A stretch of 7,615 bases of DNA from Synergistaceae bacterium (GTDB taxonomy: Bacteria > Synergistota > Synergistia > Synergistales > Synergistaceae): positions 1 to 7,615 of the forward strand of contig JAISLO010000081.1 of NCBI GenBank assembly GCA_031290815.1, in the 5' to 3' direction. Every line of letters begins with the position of its first letter. The first letter of the stretch is position 1. A program made the position numbers and the translations under genes. Shown one piece after another: positions 1 to 5,975 of the stretch. The notes below the pieces were generated by a model that did not search any database, was not told where the DNA came from, and saw only the letters and a list, made by a program, of their open reading frames with translations.

Positions 1-449
1 GATTTGGAGCAGACTCTCACTCCGATCCCCGACCCGCTTTTGAAGCGCTTTACAAGAAAGCCTTCAAAGCCGGAGAGATCATCGCCCGGCTGAGGCAGAA
101 AGACCTTCGGCCTCGGAAAACCGTTCTTTGCGCAGAATTTTTCAAGTTCGGCCAAATTCCTGCATCTCCTGACCGATTCAAGAGGCGAAGAAAATACCCG
201 CACACCGACTCTTTCCAGATCCGCAATCGCCTCCGGGCGGTTTTCTACCCCGGAGGCGAATACCGCGCCATCGGCGTTGAGCTCTGAGGCAATTTCCCCA
301 AGCGGCGCTGATTTATCCAGTTTGCGCCACGACGCGATTTTCTTGAGGTCGCGGTCGCCGAACGCATCCATCGCGACGGGCTCATGTCCTGCTCTCGCGG
401 CAGATTGAGCGACGGCCCGCGCGCTTGCGCCCAGCACAAGGATTTTCAT
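1..449 (-). CDS. ATP-grasp ligase, Orf17/COG2232-like, N-terminal part (cut by window edge)
   Basis: The first 149 residues are present; the C-terminus lies beyond position 1. The protein begins MKILVLGASARAVAQSA, a Rossmann-like pre-ATP-grasp fold, followed by AMDAFGDRDL (26-35), FASGVENRPEA (64-74) and SSPLESVRRCRN (87-98). Next comes VKRFKSGSGIGV (133-144), which matches the phosphate-binding glycine loop of ATP-grasp enzymes. As I recall the family, this order of motifs fits COG2232, predicted carboligases that include Orf17 of methylotroph H4MPT/methanofuran gene clusters. ATP-grasp enzymes join a carboxylate to an amine or thiol using ATP; the substrate here is unknown. The ATG at 449 follows the mtdA-like stop by 3 nt, with AGAGG overlapping that stop, so translation is probably coupled. 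The neighbour suggests a role in making a one-carbon carrier cofactor. The ATP-grasp fold is well supported; the subfamily rests on memory and half a protein. Confidence 0.83.
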   Translation of the reverse strand, partial: MKILVLGASARAVAQSAARAGHEPVAMDAFGDRDLKKIASWRKLDKSAPLGEIASELNADGAVFASGVENRPEAIADLERVGVRVFSSPLESVRRCRNLAELEKFCAKNGFPRPKVFLPQPGDDLSGFEGFLVKRFKSGSGIGVRVCSK

Positions 450-452
450 CCT

Positions 453-1313
453 CTACTTCGCTGCCTCCCCCGCAAGATCATAGATGGCTTCGGTGTCAAG
501 AATGAGCCCTTTCTCCTCAAAGAGCCTCGATATGGCAAGTCGGTGAATCTTCATCTTGAGCCCGCCGATGCCAATCGCTCCATAGACGATCTTGCCGTCC
601 GTTTCGTGAGCCTGCCATAACATGTCGGATCCCTCCACGCCGAGAGGCGGCACAGCGTTCACGTCCGCCACGACTCTAAGCGTCGGATGCTCCCTCCACA
701 GCTTTTCTGAGATGAGCTGAACCCCGGCCGCTCCGCAGCAAAGCGCCGCCACCGCTCCGTCCAATATCGGAGGTATGTCCTCGTCGCCCCTCATTACGGC
801 GCACTCGGGGGATTTGCCGAAGCGGCGTCCTATGGCGTCAGACGCGCTCTTTGCCTTGTCGATATTCCGCGACGTGATCGTGACAGATGCCCCAAGCTTG
901 AGCAAAAGCCCAGCGGCTCGCTGGCCGACCGGGCCGGTGCCCGAGAGAATCGCGGCCTTCTTTCCGCTCAGGGCGCAGACTGAAGCCATGTTATACACCG
1001 CGGCGGCTGATGTGGTGTTGCAGCCGTTCGGGTCGAACATGACAGAAACGTTAAGCGGCGCCCACAGTGTCTCTGTGACCTTTTTCAGCACCTTTTCGGC
1101 TTCCTCGACGCTTGAGCCGCCGATAAATATCGCGGTATCGCGCAAGTTCTGCGGCGAACGTGTGAACATGCATCCATGCACAAGCGCGGTAACGTTTTCC
1201 GGCGTCACCGCGCCATGCCTCAGCATTACGCAATCCACAGAGTCAAGCGCTGTTATGGCATCAAAGACGCTCGGCTGCAAATCGGAGTCAACCTGAAGCA
1301 GAATCTTTCGCAT
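453..1313 (-). CDS. mtdA: NAD(P)-dependent methylene-tetrahydromethanopterin dehydrogenase (MtdA/MtdB family)
   Basis: This cytoplasmic enzyme family oxidises methylene-H4MPT (MtdA also methylene-H4F) to the methenyl form with NAD(P). The 286 residues match the family length of about 290. Visible landmarks are DSDLQPSVFD (9-18), CMFTRSPQNLRDTAIFIGG (48-66), DPNGCNTTSAAAV (94-106), the Rossmann loop GTGPVGQ (125-131), ADVNAVPPLGVEG (216-228) and GAIGIGGLKMKIHR (245-258). The GTGPVG loop, the SRN stretch after the second strand (148-150) and the C-terminal pattern resemble MtdA of Methylorubrum more than MtdB as I recall them, which suggests NADP use; the DVNAVPP motif is more MtdB-like. The ATG at 1313 has GAGGG 8 nt upstream. 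It lies between the DUF2193-like gene (89-nt gap) and the ATP-grasp gene (3-nt gap). Family call is secure; MtdA versus MtdB and the pterin used (H4MPT or H4F) are open. Confidence 0.92.
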   Translation of the reverse strand: MRKILLQVDSDLQPSVFDAITALDSVDCVMLRHGAVTPENVTALVHGCMFTRSPQNLRDTAIFIGGSSVEEAEKVLKKVTETLWAPLNVSVMFDPNGCNTTSAAAVYNMASVCALSGKKAAILSGTGPVGQRAAGLLLKLGASVTITSRNIDKAKSASDAIGRRFGKSPECAVMRGDEDIPPILDGAVAALCCGAAGVQLISEKLWREHPTLRVVADVNAVPPLGVEGSDMLWQAHETDGKIVYGAIGIGGLKMKIHRLAISRLFEEKGLILDTEAIYDLAGEAAK

Positions 1314-1336
1314 CTTGGATTCCCTCTTTTTTAGAA

Positions 1337-1376
1337 AGATCGCCGCCCCGGCTGGAATGGACGGGACAGGCGATCT
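1337..1376 (-). other. Hairpin between the DUF2193-like gene and the mtdA-like gene
   Basis: Perfect 8-bp arms AGATCGCC/GGCGATCT (1337-1344 and 1369-1376) enclose 24 nt, with a possible inner 4-bp CCCG/CGGG stem (1347-1350 and 1362-1365). In the transcript the second arm is followed by TTCT and then an A-rich stretch, so the U tract is too poor for a confident intrinsic terminator. It sits in the 89-nt gap within an apparent operon. It could be a partial terminator or attenuator, or a processing or stability stem that sets different levels of the two proteins. Confidence 0.35.
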
Positions 1377-1402
1377 CCCTCAGGTAATTTTAGCCTATTT
1401 CG

Positions 1403-2920
1403 CTATATCGTTTCTTTGCACTGGCAGTAGCCCTCGAATGAGCCGAGAACGCCCTTTGCGTAAGGCGCGCAGCGTTTGATAAGCGTACTGACCGCGCAGT
1501 CCTTGCAGCCCTTCATCGGAGCCCCGGGCACGCCCGGCTTGAGGGCCATCATGTTCGTCATGGCCGTGGCCGTGACGCACTCAGGAGTCAGGTAGCAAGG
1601 GAAGTCGGACAGGGACATGAGGGCAGCGAAGCGCTGGGTTATCGCGCAGGCCGGGTACGTGTAGCGCTGCGGGTTTGAAATGACCGGATGAGACGTAATA
1701 GGCGAAAAGTCTATCTCAATTCCCTTGATCTTCCCGCCGCCATCGATTATGGACTCCCCGCGCTTCAGAATGTCCATGAAATCGACGTTGTGCAACTCGT
1801 CGGCCTCTCCGCGCTTTGGGTTGATGGCAGCGTAGTTATGGAAGCGCTTGACGAGCAGGTCTACAAGTATCGGCACGTTAAACGCGTCGAGAGCGAGGAC
1901 GCAGGCCGCGGCAGCGGCCGGAGCGCCTGTGGCAGCCGCCACGACGTCCCATCCGCTCTTGAACGCGCCTATTTCAAGGCCCTTCTTCAGCGTGGCGGAG
2001 AATACCTGCGTGACCGCCTCGTAGATAGCAAAGACCATGTCGTCCTTAAACATGTTGTACGCGGACTGCGCTATATGATGCCCTATGTCGCCGACGCAGT
2101 ACGCAGGAACAGTCACGATGTTGGCCGGATGCACTCCGGCCTTGAATGCGGCCTCGACTACCGGCTTCATTTTCTTGCTGTAACCGTCCATATATTTGCC
2201 GAGGTCAAACGAGGAGTGCGCGCCGTGCCCGCCAAGGTTATGGGTAGACATCAGTTCCTTCTGGGCTGCTGTCGGCTGTTCATACAACCGCTGGAGCTGA
2301 GCCACCTCGGCCGCTTCCGCTTCCGCGGCCGTCTTTCCTGACTCTATGGCGGCCCTGAACGCCGCGCCCAAGCCGTAAGACGTGTTCATTCCCCAGGACT
2401 TGGAAGCAAGCAGCGTCTCCTTGTCCTTCTGCGGAATATCGAGCGGCTTTAAGATGCGGTTTACCAAGTTCGGGACGGAACCGACGGAGAAGCCGAAGTC
2501 CACCACGCAGGTAGGCCCGTACATCCCGCCATAGCGGCGGACCGCCTCAAGCCCGATAAGGGCCTTATTCTCCCCGATTGCGTCGATAAACTTCTTCGTG
2601 GACTTCTTGAAGGAGGGATCCAGCTCAAACAGGATCTCAAGGATAGGCGGAGTCTGGTGATGTTCTATAAATGGGTCATCCTCCGGGCGAATGGTGTCGG
2701 TAATCTCCTTTAGCACTTCATAGTGGGCGTTGACGGATTGGACGTGAAGGTCAAAAATCTCCTTGCTCTGACCGTCCGCCGGTTTCATGGCGTTTACGGC
2801 GTCGACATAGGGTTTGGCGTCCGTTATCTTAAATGTCCCGCCCCTTTTCTCCTTGATTACCGCGAAATCAGCCTCTGCCGCTCCGATACATTCCTTTACC
2901 ATTTTTTCCTGCAAACTCAT
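1403..2920 (-). CDS. Uncharacterised DUF2193-like protein with cysteine-rich C-terminus
   Basis: A 505-residue soluble protein of unknown function. From memory its length and sequence style fit DUF2193, a family found mainly in methanogenic archaea, but I cannot confirm this without a profile search. No signal peptide or clear membrane segment is seen; the hydrophobic stretch at 326-358 looks like buried helix. Possible metal ligands are numerous: HH at 87-88, H227/H232/H235 in STHNLGGHGAHSSFD, C275 and H281/H282 in YCVGDIGHH, and C425, C442 and C448. The C-terminal tail adds C472, C475, C484, C499 and C501 (GCKDCA ... RCAPY ... GYCQCKETI), suggesting an Fe-S or other metal site. The ATG at 2920 is chosen because GAGGAAGG lies 10 nt upstream and the protein pattern starts at MSLQEKMVKE; the frame stays open to a GTG at 3040 without a matching ribosome site. 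First gene of the one-carbon operon, ahead of the mtdA-like gene. Confidence 0.9.
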   Translation of the reverse strand: MSLQEKMVKECIGAAEADFAVIKEKRGGTFKITDAKPYVDAVNAMKPADGQSKEIFDLHVQSVNAHYEVLKEITDTIRPEDDPFIEHHQTPPILEILFELDPSFKKSTKKFIDAIGENKALIGLEAVRRYGGMYGPTCVVDFGFSVGSVPNLVNRILKPLDIPQKDKETLLASKSWGMNTSYGLGAAFRAAIESGKTAAEAEAAEVAQLQRLYEQPTAAQKELMSTHNLGGHGAHSSFDLGKYMDGYSKKMKPVVEAAFKAGVHPANIVTVPAYCVGDIGHHIAQSAYNMFKDDMVFAIYEAVTQVFSATLKKGLEIGAFKSGWDVVAAATGAPAAAAACVLALDAFNVPILVDLLVKRFHNYAAINPKRGEADELHNVDFMDILKRGESIIDGGGKIKGIEIDFSPITSHPVISNPQRYTYPACAITQRFAALMSLSDFPCYLTPECVTATAMTNMMALKPGVPGAPMKGCKDCAVSTLIKRCAPYAKGVLGSFEGYCQCKETI

Positions 2921-2930
2921 TCCTGACCAC

Positions 2931-2938
2931 CCTTCCTC
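2931..2938 (-). promoter_or_regulatory. Ribosome binding site deciding the start of the DUF2193-like gene
   Basis: GAGGAAGG on the minus strand ends 10 nt before the ATG at 2918-2920. The same frame remains open for 40 more codons up to a GTG at 3040. This site, with a promoter whose transcript begins near 3103, favours the ATG and makes the upstream 120 nt untranslated leader in this frame. Confidence 0.7.
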
Positions 2939-3046
2939 ATTCTTCGAAACAATCGCGAAATTAAATGGAATAGCTACAAGAGAAGAACCGGCAACATTCC
3001 AACGACCTGCAACACCTCCCTCCCGAGCAAGCAGACACACATATTC

Positions 3047-3063
3047 CTGGACGGAAAGTCCAG
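3047..3063 (-). other. Stem-loop in the long 5' leader
   Basis: CTGGAC and GTCCAG form a perfect 6-bp stem (3058-3063 and 3047-3052) with a 5-nt loop, about 40 nt after the predicted transcription start. No U tract follows, so it is not a terminator by itself. It may be part of a regulatory leader or a 5'-end stabilising stem. I do not recognise a known riboswitch class in the 183-nt leader. Confidence 0.45.
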
Positions 3064-3109
3064 CAATACGATTAGAATAATGAATTTAATCTAAATGTGA
3101 CGTAATTAA

Positions 3110-3138
3110 AGCATAATGCCTATTTTGAATAAAGTCAA
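3110..3138 (-). promoter_or_regulatory. Sigma70-type promoter of the one-carbon operon
   Basis: On the minus strand, TTGACT (3138-3133) and TATGCT (3115-3110) are separated by exactly 17 nt in AT-rich DNA. Start of transcription is expected near 3103, giving a leader of about 183 nt before the DUF2193-like ATG. The -35 box begins two bases past the mobA stop codon, so the operon starts directly behind mobA and can be expressed separately from the AOR-mobA unit. Confidence 0.72.
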
Positions 3139-3146
3139 GTTTATTC
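3127..3146. repeat. Inverted repeat over the -35 box, candidate operator
   Basis: Perfect 7-bp arms GAATAAA (3127-3133) and TTTATTC (3140-3146) are separated by 6 nt. The repeat contains most of the -35 hexamer of the one-carbon promoter and covers the mobA stop codon (3141-3143). Its place and size fit a dimeric repressor site. An AT-only arm of this length can also arise by chance, so the operator role is inference. Confidence 0.4.
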
Positions 3147-3734
3147 GTTGTTCGCTTGTTGTTCGTTATCATTTAACAAGCTCTTTTGCTCCATATATTC
3201 CTCTTTTGTGTTGAAATTTTTGAGTTCAGCCGTCTGTTGAGGGGAAAGGTCGAAATATTTGATTCTGATCTTGTCATAAGCCAACGCGATCTTGTAACGC
3301 CCGTTTTCTATTTGTTCTTTGAGAATTGGTATCATGCTTTTGTGATATACGCCGCATAAAGAATGCACTCGCCCGTTTCCTTCACGGGCTACGCAGCACT
3401 GAAACCCTTCGGCGGCACGGCATATCTCGTCAATCAAAGAGACGCTCAAAAAAGGCGTATCGCACGCGGTGACGAAAAGATATTCATGTTCGCCGGCGAC
3501 AAGGGATGAGTATATGCCCCCTATCGGTCCCGTCTCCCGGTAAATATCCGCTACGATCCTGGCATGGATCTTTTTGTATCTTTCTGAGTCGGCGGCCGAG
3601 ATCATGACGTCGGGAAATATTGAGAGAGTCCGGAGTATCGTCTCCAGGAAATTTTTCTCCCCCAGCATCAGAAGCGCTTTGTCAGTTCTCATGCGACTGC
3701 TGCGCCCTCCTGCCAGCACGACGGCGCTCATCAT
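3141..3734 (-). CDS. mobA: Molybdenum cofactor guanylyltransferase MobA
   Basis: MobA transfers GMP from GTP to molybdopterin cofactor, giving the guanine dinucleotide form. The 197 residues match the usual length of about 190-200. The N-terminal nucleotide-binding signature is VVLAGGRSSRMRTDKALL (5-22); the usual glycine after RM is arginine here. Further family motifs are DIYRETGPIGGIYSSL, FVTACDTPFLS (metal-binding Asp), VHSLCGVYH and the C-terminal NFNTKEEY, equivalent to the common NTPED. The start at 3734 overlaps the AOR stop as ATGA, implying translational coupling; no strong SD is seen, and a second ATG follows at once. The last residues (NDNEQQANNE) come from a repetitive GAACAAC stretch and look like a disordered tail. 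Coupling to an AOR gene suggests MobA serves that enzyme or its tungsten/molybdenum cofactor. Confidence 0.92.
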   Translation of the reverse strand: MMSAVVLAGGRSSRMRTDKALLMLGEKNFLETILRTLSIFPDVMISAADSERYKKIHARIVADIYRETGPIGGIYSSLVAGEHEYLFVTACDTPFLSVSLIDEICRAAEGFQCCVAREGNGRVHSLCGVYHKSMIPILKEQIENGRYKIALAYDKIRIKYFDLSPQQTAELKNFNTKEEYMEQKSLLNDNEQQANNE

Positions 3735-5626
3735 TTTGGGGTAGGCGATATCAGCCATTCCAGCGAAAGAGACTTGAGTTTTTCCGGAGACGGATTGCCG
3801 GAGAATTCGTCCCACCCCGCGAGGGAGTAGTAAAGTTCTCTCGCCTCGTCAAAACTGCGCCTGTCGACCCGTGCCCCTTTCGACGGGCCGTCAGGCAAGG
3901 GCTCGAAAAAACGGCCCGGCAGGGTATCGTCTTTCTTCGTGAAGCCTTCCCTGGCGTTAAAATGCCGCATCATGTTGAGTTTCCTCTCCCCGATTTCCAT
4001 CAGTTCCTCAAGCGACGTCTCCCATTTTATGCCGGACGAGGCCAGATCCAGGATATCCTCAGGCCCCAGAGCCTGCCAGCTCGGCCCCCATACGAACTGG
4101 CACATGCAGAGAGTATCGAGCAGAGAATAAAAGCGCTGAGTAAGAAGGGCAAAGCGCACTCTGGGCTCGTCCATCTCAATTTTACCCTTCCGAGTATTCG
4201 GTTTCTCAAAACTTTCGTCGCTCACTCCCAGAGACGAGAGCCATCTTCGGGCGGGAGTGCCCTTTTGGGAGAACAGCATCATGTCGTGTTCGCTGGATTG
4301 ATGATCCGCCCCTCCCGGGTTGACGGCATATATTAAGCCCAAAGACGGTTTCAACTGGGGCATGTGAGCCGGAAGCTCCTGCCCCTTCGACGCGGGGACG
4401 AGATCACATGCCCCGCCTCCTATTATCTCAGCGGCTCTCCTGCTGCCCTCCGCCAATATGTCTCCGATGCCTTCACGTTCCGCTATCATCCTCATAAGCC
4501 TGTGAACCGATTCGGAATCCCCGAAAGACAGCTTCATTCCCGCGCCGTCTTCAGAGATCAGCCCTTTTGAAAAGCACTCTATGGCGAACGATATGGTCGC
4601 TCCGCATGAGATCGTGTCCATCCCGTACATATTGCATATCTGGTTCGATATGTTTATGGATTCGCTCGACGTTATCCCGCAATATGAACCCACCGCCGCT
4701 ATAGTCGCATACTCTGGTCCTCCGTAACGTGATTCCACTTTGGGCGATCCGCTGGCGGTTCTTTTACATTCGATGGGGCAAGCGTAACATTTCCCTCCCC
4801 CCTTTGAGCCGATGTCATGAAAATCCGGGAACCAGCCGCTGCTGAAGTTGTTTTTAGGCAGATAGCCCATGTCGCGCAAGGGTTCCACGTTGCCCGGGGT
4901 GCCTCTTTTTCTGAAATCCTTCCAGAACGGATCGTTCAGCCTTTCCGCAACCCTGCGGTTTATAACGCTAAAAGCCTCCGGATCGGCAGGAGAGGGTTTG
5001 GGGGAACGGGACACCGCAAGGGCGCGAAGATTTTTGGAACCCATCACCGCCCCCATGCCTGTTCTGCCGTTTGCCCTGGAGCAGTTGTGAACGACGCAGG
5101 CGAATCGCACCAATCTTTCCCCCGCCGGCCCTATCTGCGCTATTTCTACGTTGTCCCCCAGTTCCGCGCGTATGATGTCTTCACCGTCGCCGGTAGTCGT
5201 CCCCCAAATATGTCCAGCCGGCCTGATCTCGACGTTTCCCTTCGCTATATGGAGGTACACAGGATGTTCCGATCGCCCGCTCACGGCTAACGCGCTGATG
5301 CCGGCCGCCGCGAACTCGGCGGGCAGGAAACCTCCCGCCTGGCTGTCGCCGATGCCTCCTGTCAGAGGGCTTTTGGCGGCGGCCACTATGCGGCTCAATC
5401 CGGCCGTCGGAAGACCGGTAAATGGGGAAACGGCAAAGACGAGCATGTTGTCGGGAGAGAGAGCGTCTGTCCCGGGGTTCATTTTCCCGAGCAAAAGGCG
5501 AGCGGCCAAAGCGGAACCGCCCGGATACAACCTGTACGCACTGCCGGGAATGATTTCCCGTCGTATGGATCCCCGCCCCAAGTCGACATTGAAAATAACG
5601 GCATCGGGAAAGTCAGAACCGCTCAT
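3731..5626 (-). CDS. Aldehyde:ferredoxin oxidoreductase family protein (tungsten/molybdenum pterin, [4Fe-4S])
   Basis: AOR-family enzymes oxidise aldehydes to acids, passing electrons from a bis-pterin tungsten site through one [4Fe-4S] cluster to ferredoxin in the cytoplasm. The 631 residues fit the family (about 600-650). Visible motifs (numbered from the ATG) are SPFTGLPTAGLSR (67-79), the pterin-binding GRTGMGAVMGSKNLRA (187-202), cluster cysteines KCYACPIECK (C280, C283, C287), GGPEYATIAAVGS (302-314), NPGGADH (436-442), the fourth cluster cysteine in DTLCMC (C509), and the C-terminal YYSLAGWDEFSG. An extra cysteine (C507) replaces the glycine usual in this DxxGxC motif. ATG 5626 has no good SD and lies inside a 21-codon frame, so re-initiation is likely; TTG 5656 is an alternative start. 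Substrate cannot be read from sequence; formaldehyde is possible given the neighbouring one-carbon genes. Confidence 0.93.
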   Translation of the reverse strand: MSGSDFPDAVIFNVDLGRGSIRREIIPGSAYRLYPGGSALAARLLLGKMNPGTDALSPDNMLVFAVSPFTGLPTAGLSRIVAAAKSPLTGGIGDSQAGGFLPAEFAAAGISALAVSGRSEHPVYLHIAKGNVEIRPAGHIWGTTTGDGEDIIRAELGDNVEIAQIGPAGERLVRFACVVHNCSRANGRTGMGAVMGSKNLRALAVSRSPKPSPADPEAFSVINRRVAERLNDPFWKDFRKRGTPGNVEPLRDMGYLPKNNFSSGWFPDFHDIGSKGGGKCYACPIECKRTASGSPKVESRYGGPEYATIAAVGSYCGITSSESINISNQICNMYGMDTISCGATISFAIECFSKGLISEDGAGMKLSFGDSESVHRLMRMIAEREGIGDILAEGSRRAAEIIGGGACDLVPASKGQELPAHMPQLKPSLGLIYAVNPGGADHQSSEHDMMLFSQKGTPARRWLSSLGVSDESFEKPNTRKGKIEMDEPRVRFALLTQRFYSLLDTLCMCQFVWGPSWQALGPEDILDLASSGIKWETSLEELMEIGERKLNMMRHFNAREGFTKKDDTLPGRFFEPLPDGPSKGARVDRRSFDEARELYYSLAGWDEFSGNPSPEKLKSLSLEWLISPTPK

Positions 5627-5678
5627 CCGTAAACGTCTGTCTGGCGACCGCCGCAACGCCGGTCAGCATTTCTGTCAC
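5613..5678 (-). CDS. Possible 21-residue leader frame overlapping the AOR start
   Basis: The frame starts with GTG at 5678, preceded by CGAGG with 7-nt spacing, and ends with TGA at 5613, 13 nt inside the AOR gene. It reads VTEMLTGVAAVARQTFTDERF. Its start overlaps the stop of the preceding small frame as GTGA. I recognise no family. It may be a real micro-protein, or a translated leader that delivers ribosomes to the poorly marked AOR start. Confidence 0.3.
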   Translation of the reverse strand: MTEMLTGVAAVARQTFTDERF

Positions 5679-5770
5679 AGATAAGCCTCGATAATGAGTT
5701 CAGCGGCATTGCGGTAATCATCAAGACTGACATACCCGCACGGCCTGTCGCTGATTTCATGACGATACAT
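5675..5770 (-). CDS. Possible 31-residue small protein upstream of AOR
   Basis: ATG at 5770 is preceded by AAGGGG with 9-nt spacing. An in-frame ATG at 5788 would give 37 residues but has only AAGG and would lie about 7 nt from the predicted transcript start. The product starts MYRHEISDRPCGYVSLDDYR and ends in an amphipathic-looking AAELIIEAYL helix. Charged and hydrophobic residues are balanced as in real proteins, but I recognise no family. It ends in a GTGA overlap with the next frame, so 31 aa, 21 aa, AOR and mobA form one overlapping chain. It could be a micro-protein, a translation-coupling leader, or a remnant of a longer gene. Confidence 0.35.
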   Translation of the reverse strand: MYRHEISDRPCGYVSLDDYRNAAELIIEAYL

Positions 5771-5801
5771 TATCTCTATCCCCTTCATCGATAATGCCTT
5801 A

Positions 5802-5830
5802 TTTATAACATATTTTACTTGAGTTGCCTA
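5802..5830 (-). promoter_or_regulatory. Weak candidate promoter of the AOR-mobA operon
   Basis: On the minus strand TATAAA (5807-5802) lies 17 nt after TAGGCA (5830-5825), a 4-of-6 match to TTGACA, in an AT-rich stretch. Transcription would start near 5795, just ahead of the small frames that precede AOR. An overlapping TAAAAT is another possible -10 box without a good -35. Confidence 0.33.
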
Positions 5831-5959
5831 ATATTTAGTTTTCATACACACCCTAGGAGTAGGAAACGGCGGGCGAAATCGCAGGCAATGCCGGTTTGGA
5901 AAACCTGTCGCTGAAAGAGTATGATGGATAAGGTGAAACAACGCTTTGGCCGATAATTT

Positions 5960-5968
5960 GGGGAGGGG
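5960..5968 (+). promoter_or_regulatory. Strong ribosome binding site of the QueG-like gene
   Basis: GGGGAGGGG ends 7 nt before the ATG at 5976. The frame is open back to a TTG at 5946, but that codon lies upstream of this site and has none of its own, so the ATG is the start. Confidence 0.8.
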
Positions 5969-5975
5969 TGGCGTT

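Larger units (their letters stand above)
5771..5975. other. Divergent intergenic region between the AOR operon and the QueG-like gene
   Basis: The left half (5790-5850) is AT-rich and must hold promoters for both directions; I see the weak minus-strand candidate but no convincing plus-strand one. The right half (5860-5956) is GC-richer and looks like coding remnants. On the plus strand an open stretch without a proper start (5863-5931) ends AGLENLSLKEYDG, followed in another frame by MMDKVKQRFGR and a stop (5921-5956). Neither has enough length to name. No RNA gene is visible. Confidence 0.4.

Noticed and set aside
1688..2341. 217-codon open frame on the plus strand inside the DUF2193-like gene
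   Set aside because: It is antisense to a well supported gene, has no SD, and its translation shows no recognisable pattern; it arises from codon bias of the other strand.
2921..3040. 40-residue N-terminal extension of the DUF2193-like protein from GTG 3040
   Set aside because: A good SD precedes ATG 2920, and the extension looks unlike the body of the protein and lies in the leader.
2921..3103. Molybdenum/tungsten cofactor, THF or c-di-GMP riboswitch in the leader
   Set aside because: None of the conserved core sequences I know for these classes can be found; only a simple 6-bp stem-loop is clear.
3126..3146. Intrinsic terminator for mobA
   Set aside because: The repeat is AT-only in its arms and lacks a GC-rich stem with a following U tract, so it fits an operator better than a terminator.
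3620..4336. 238-codon plus-strand frame across mobA and the AOR 3' end
   Set aside because: Antisense to two clearly recognised genes; composition rich in Arg, Pro and Ser is typical of a shadow frame.
4817..5290. 157-codon plus-strand frame inside AOR
   Set aside because: Antisense to the conserved cluster and pterin motifs of AOR; no start signal.
5863..5956. Remnant of a DNA polymerase IV or other gene C-terminus (KEYDG stop; MMDKVKQRFGR stop)
   Set aside because: The ending resembles some C-termini, but 11 to 22 residues are too few, and no homologous stretch can be followed upstream.
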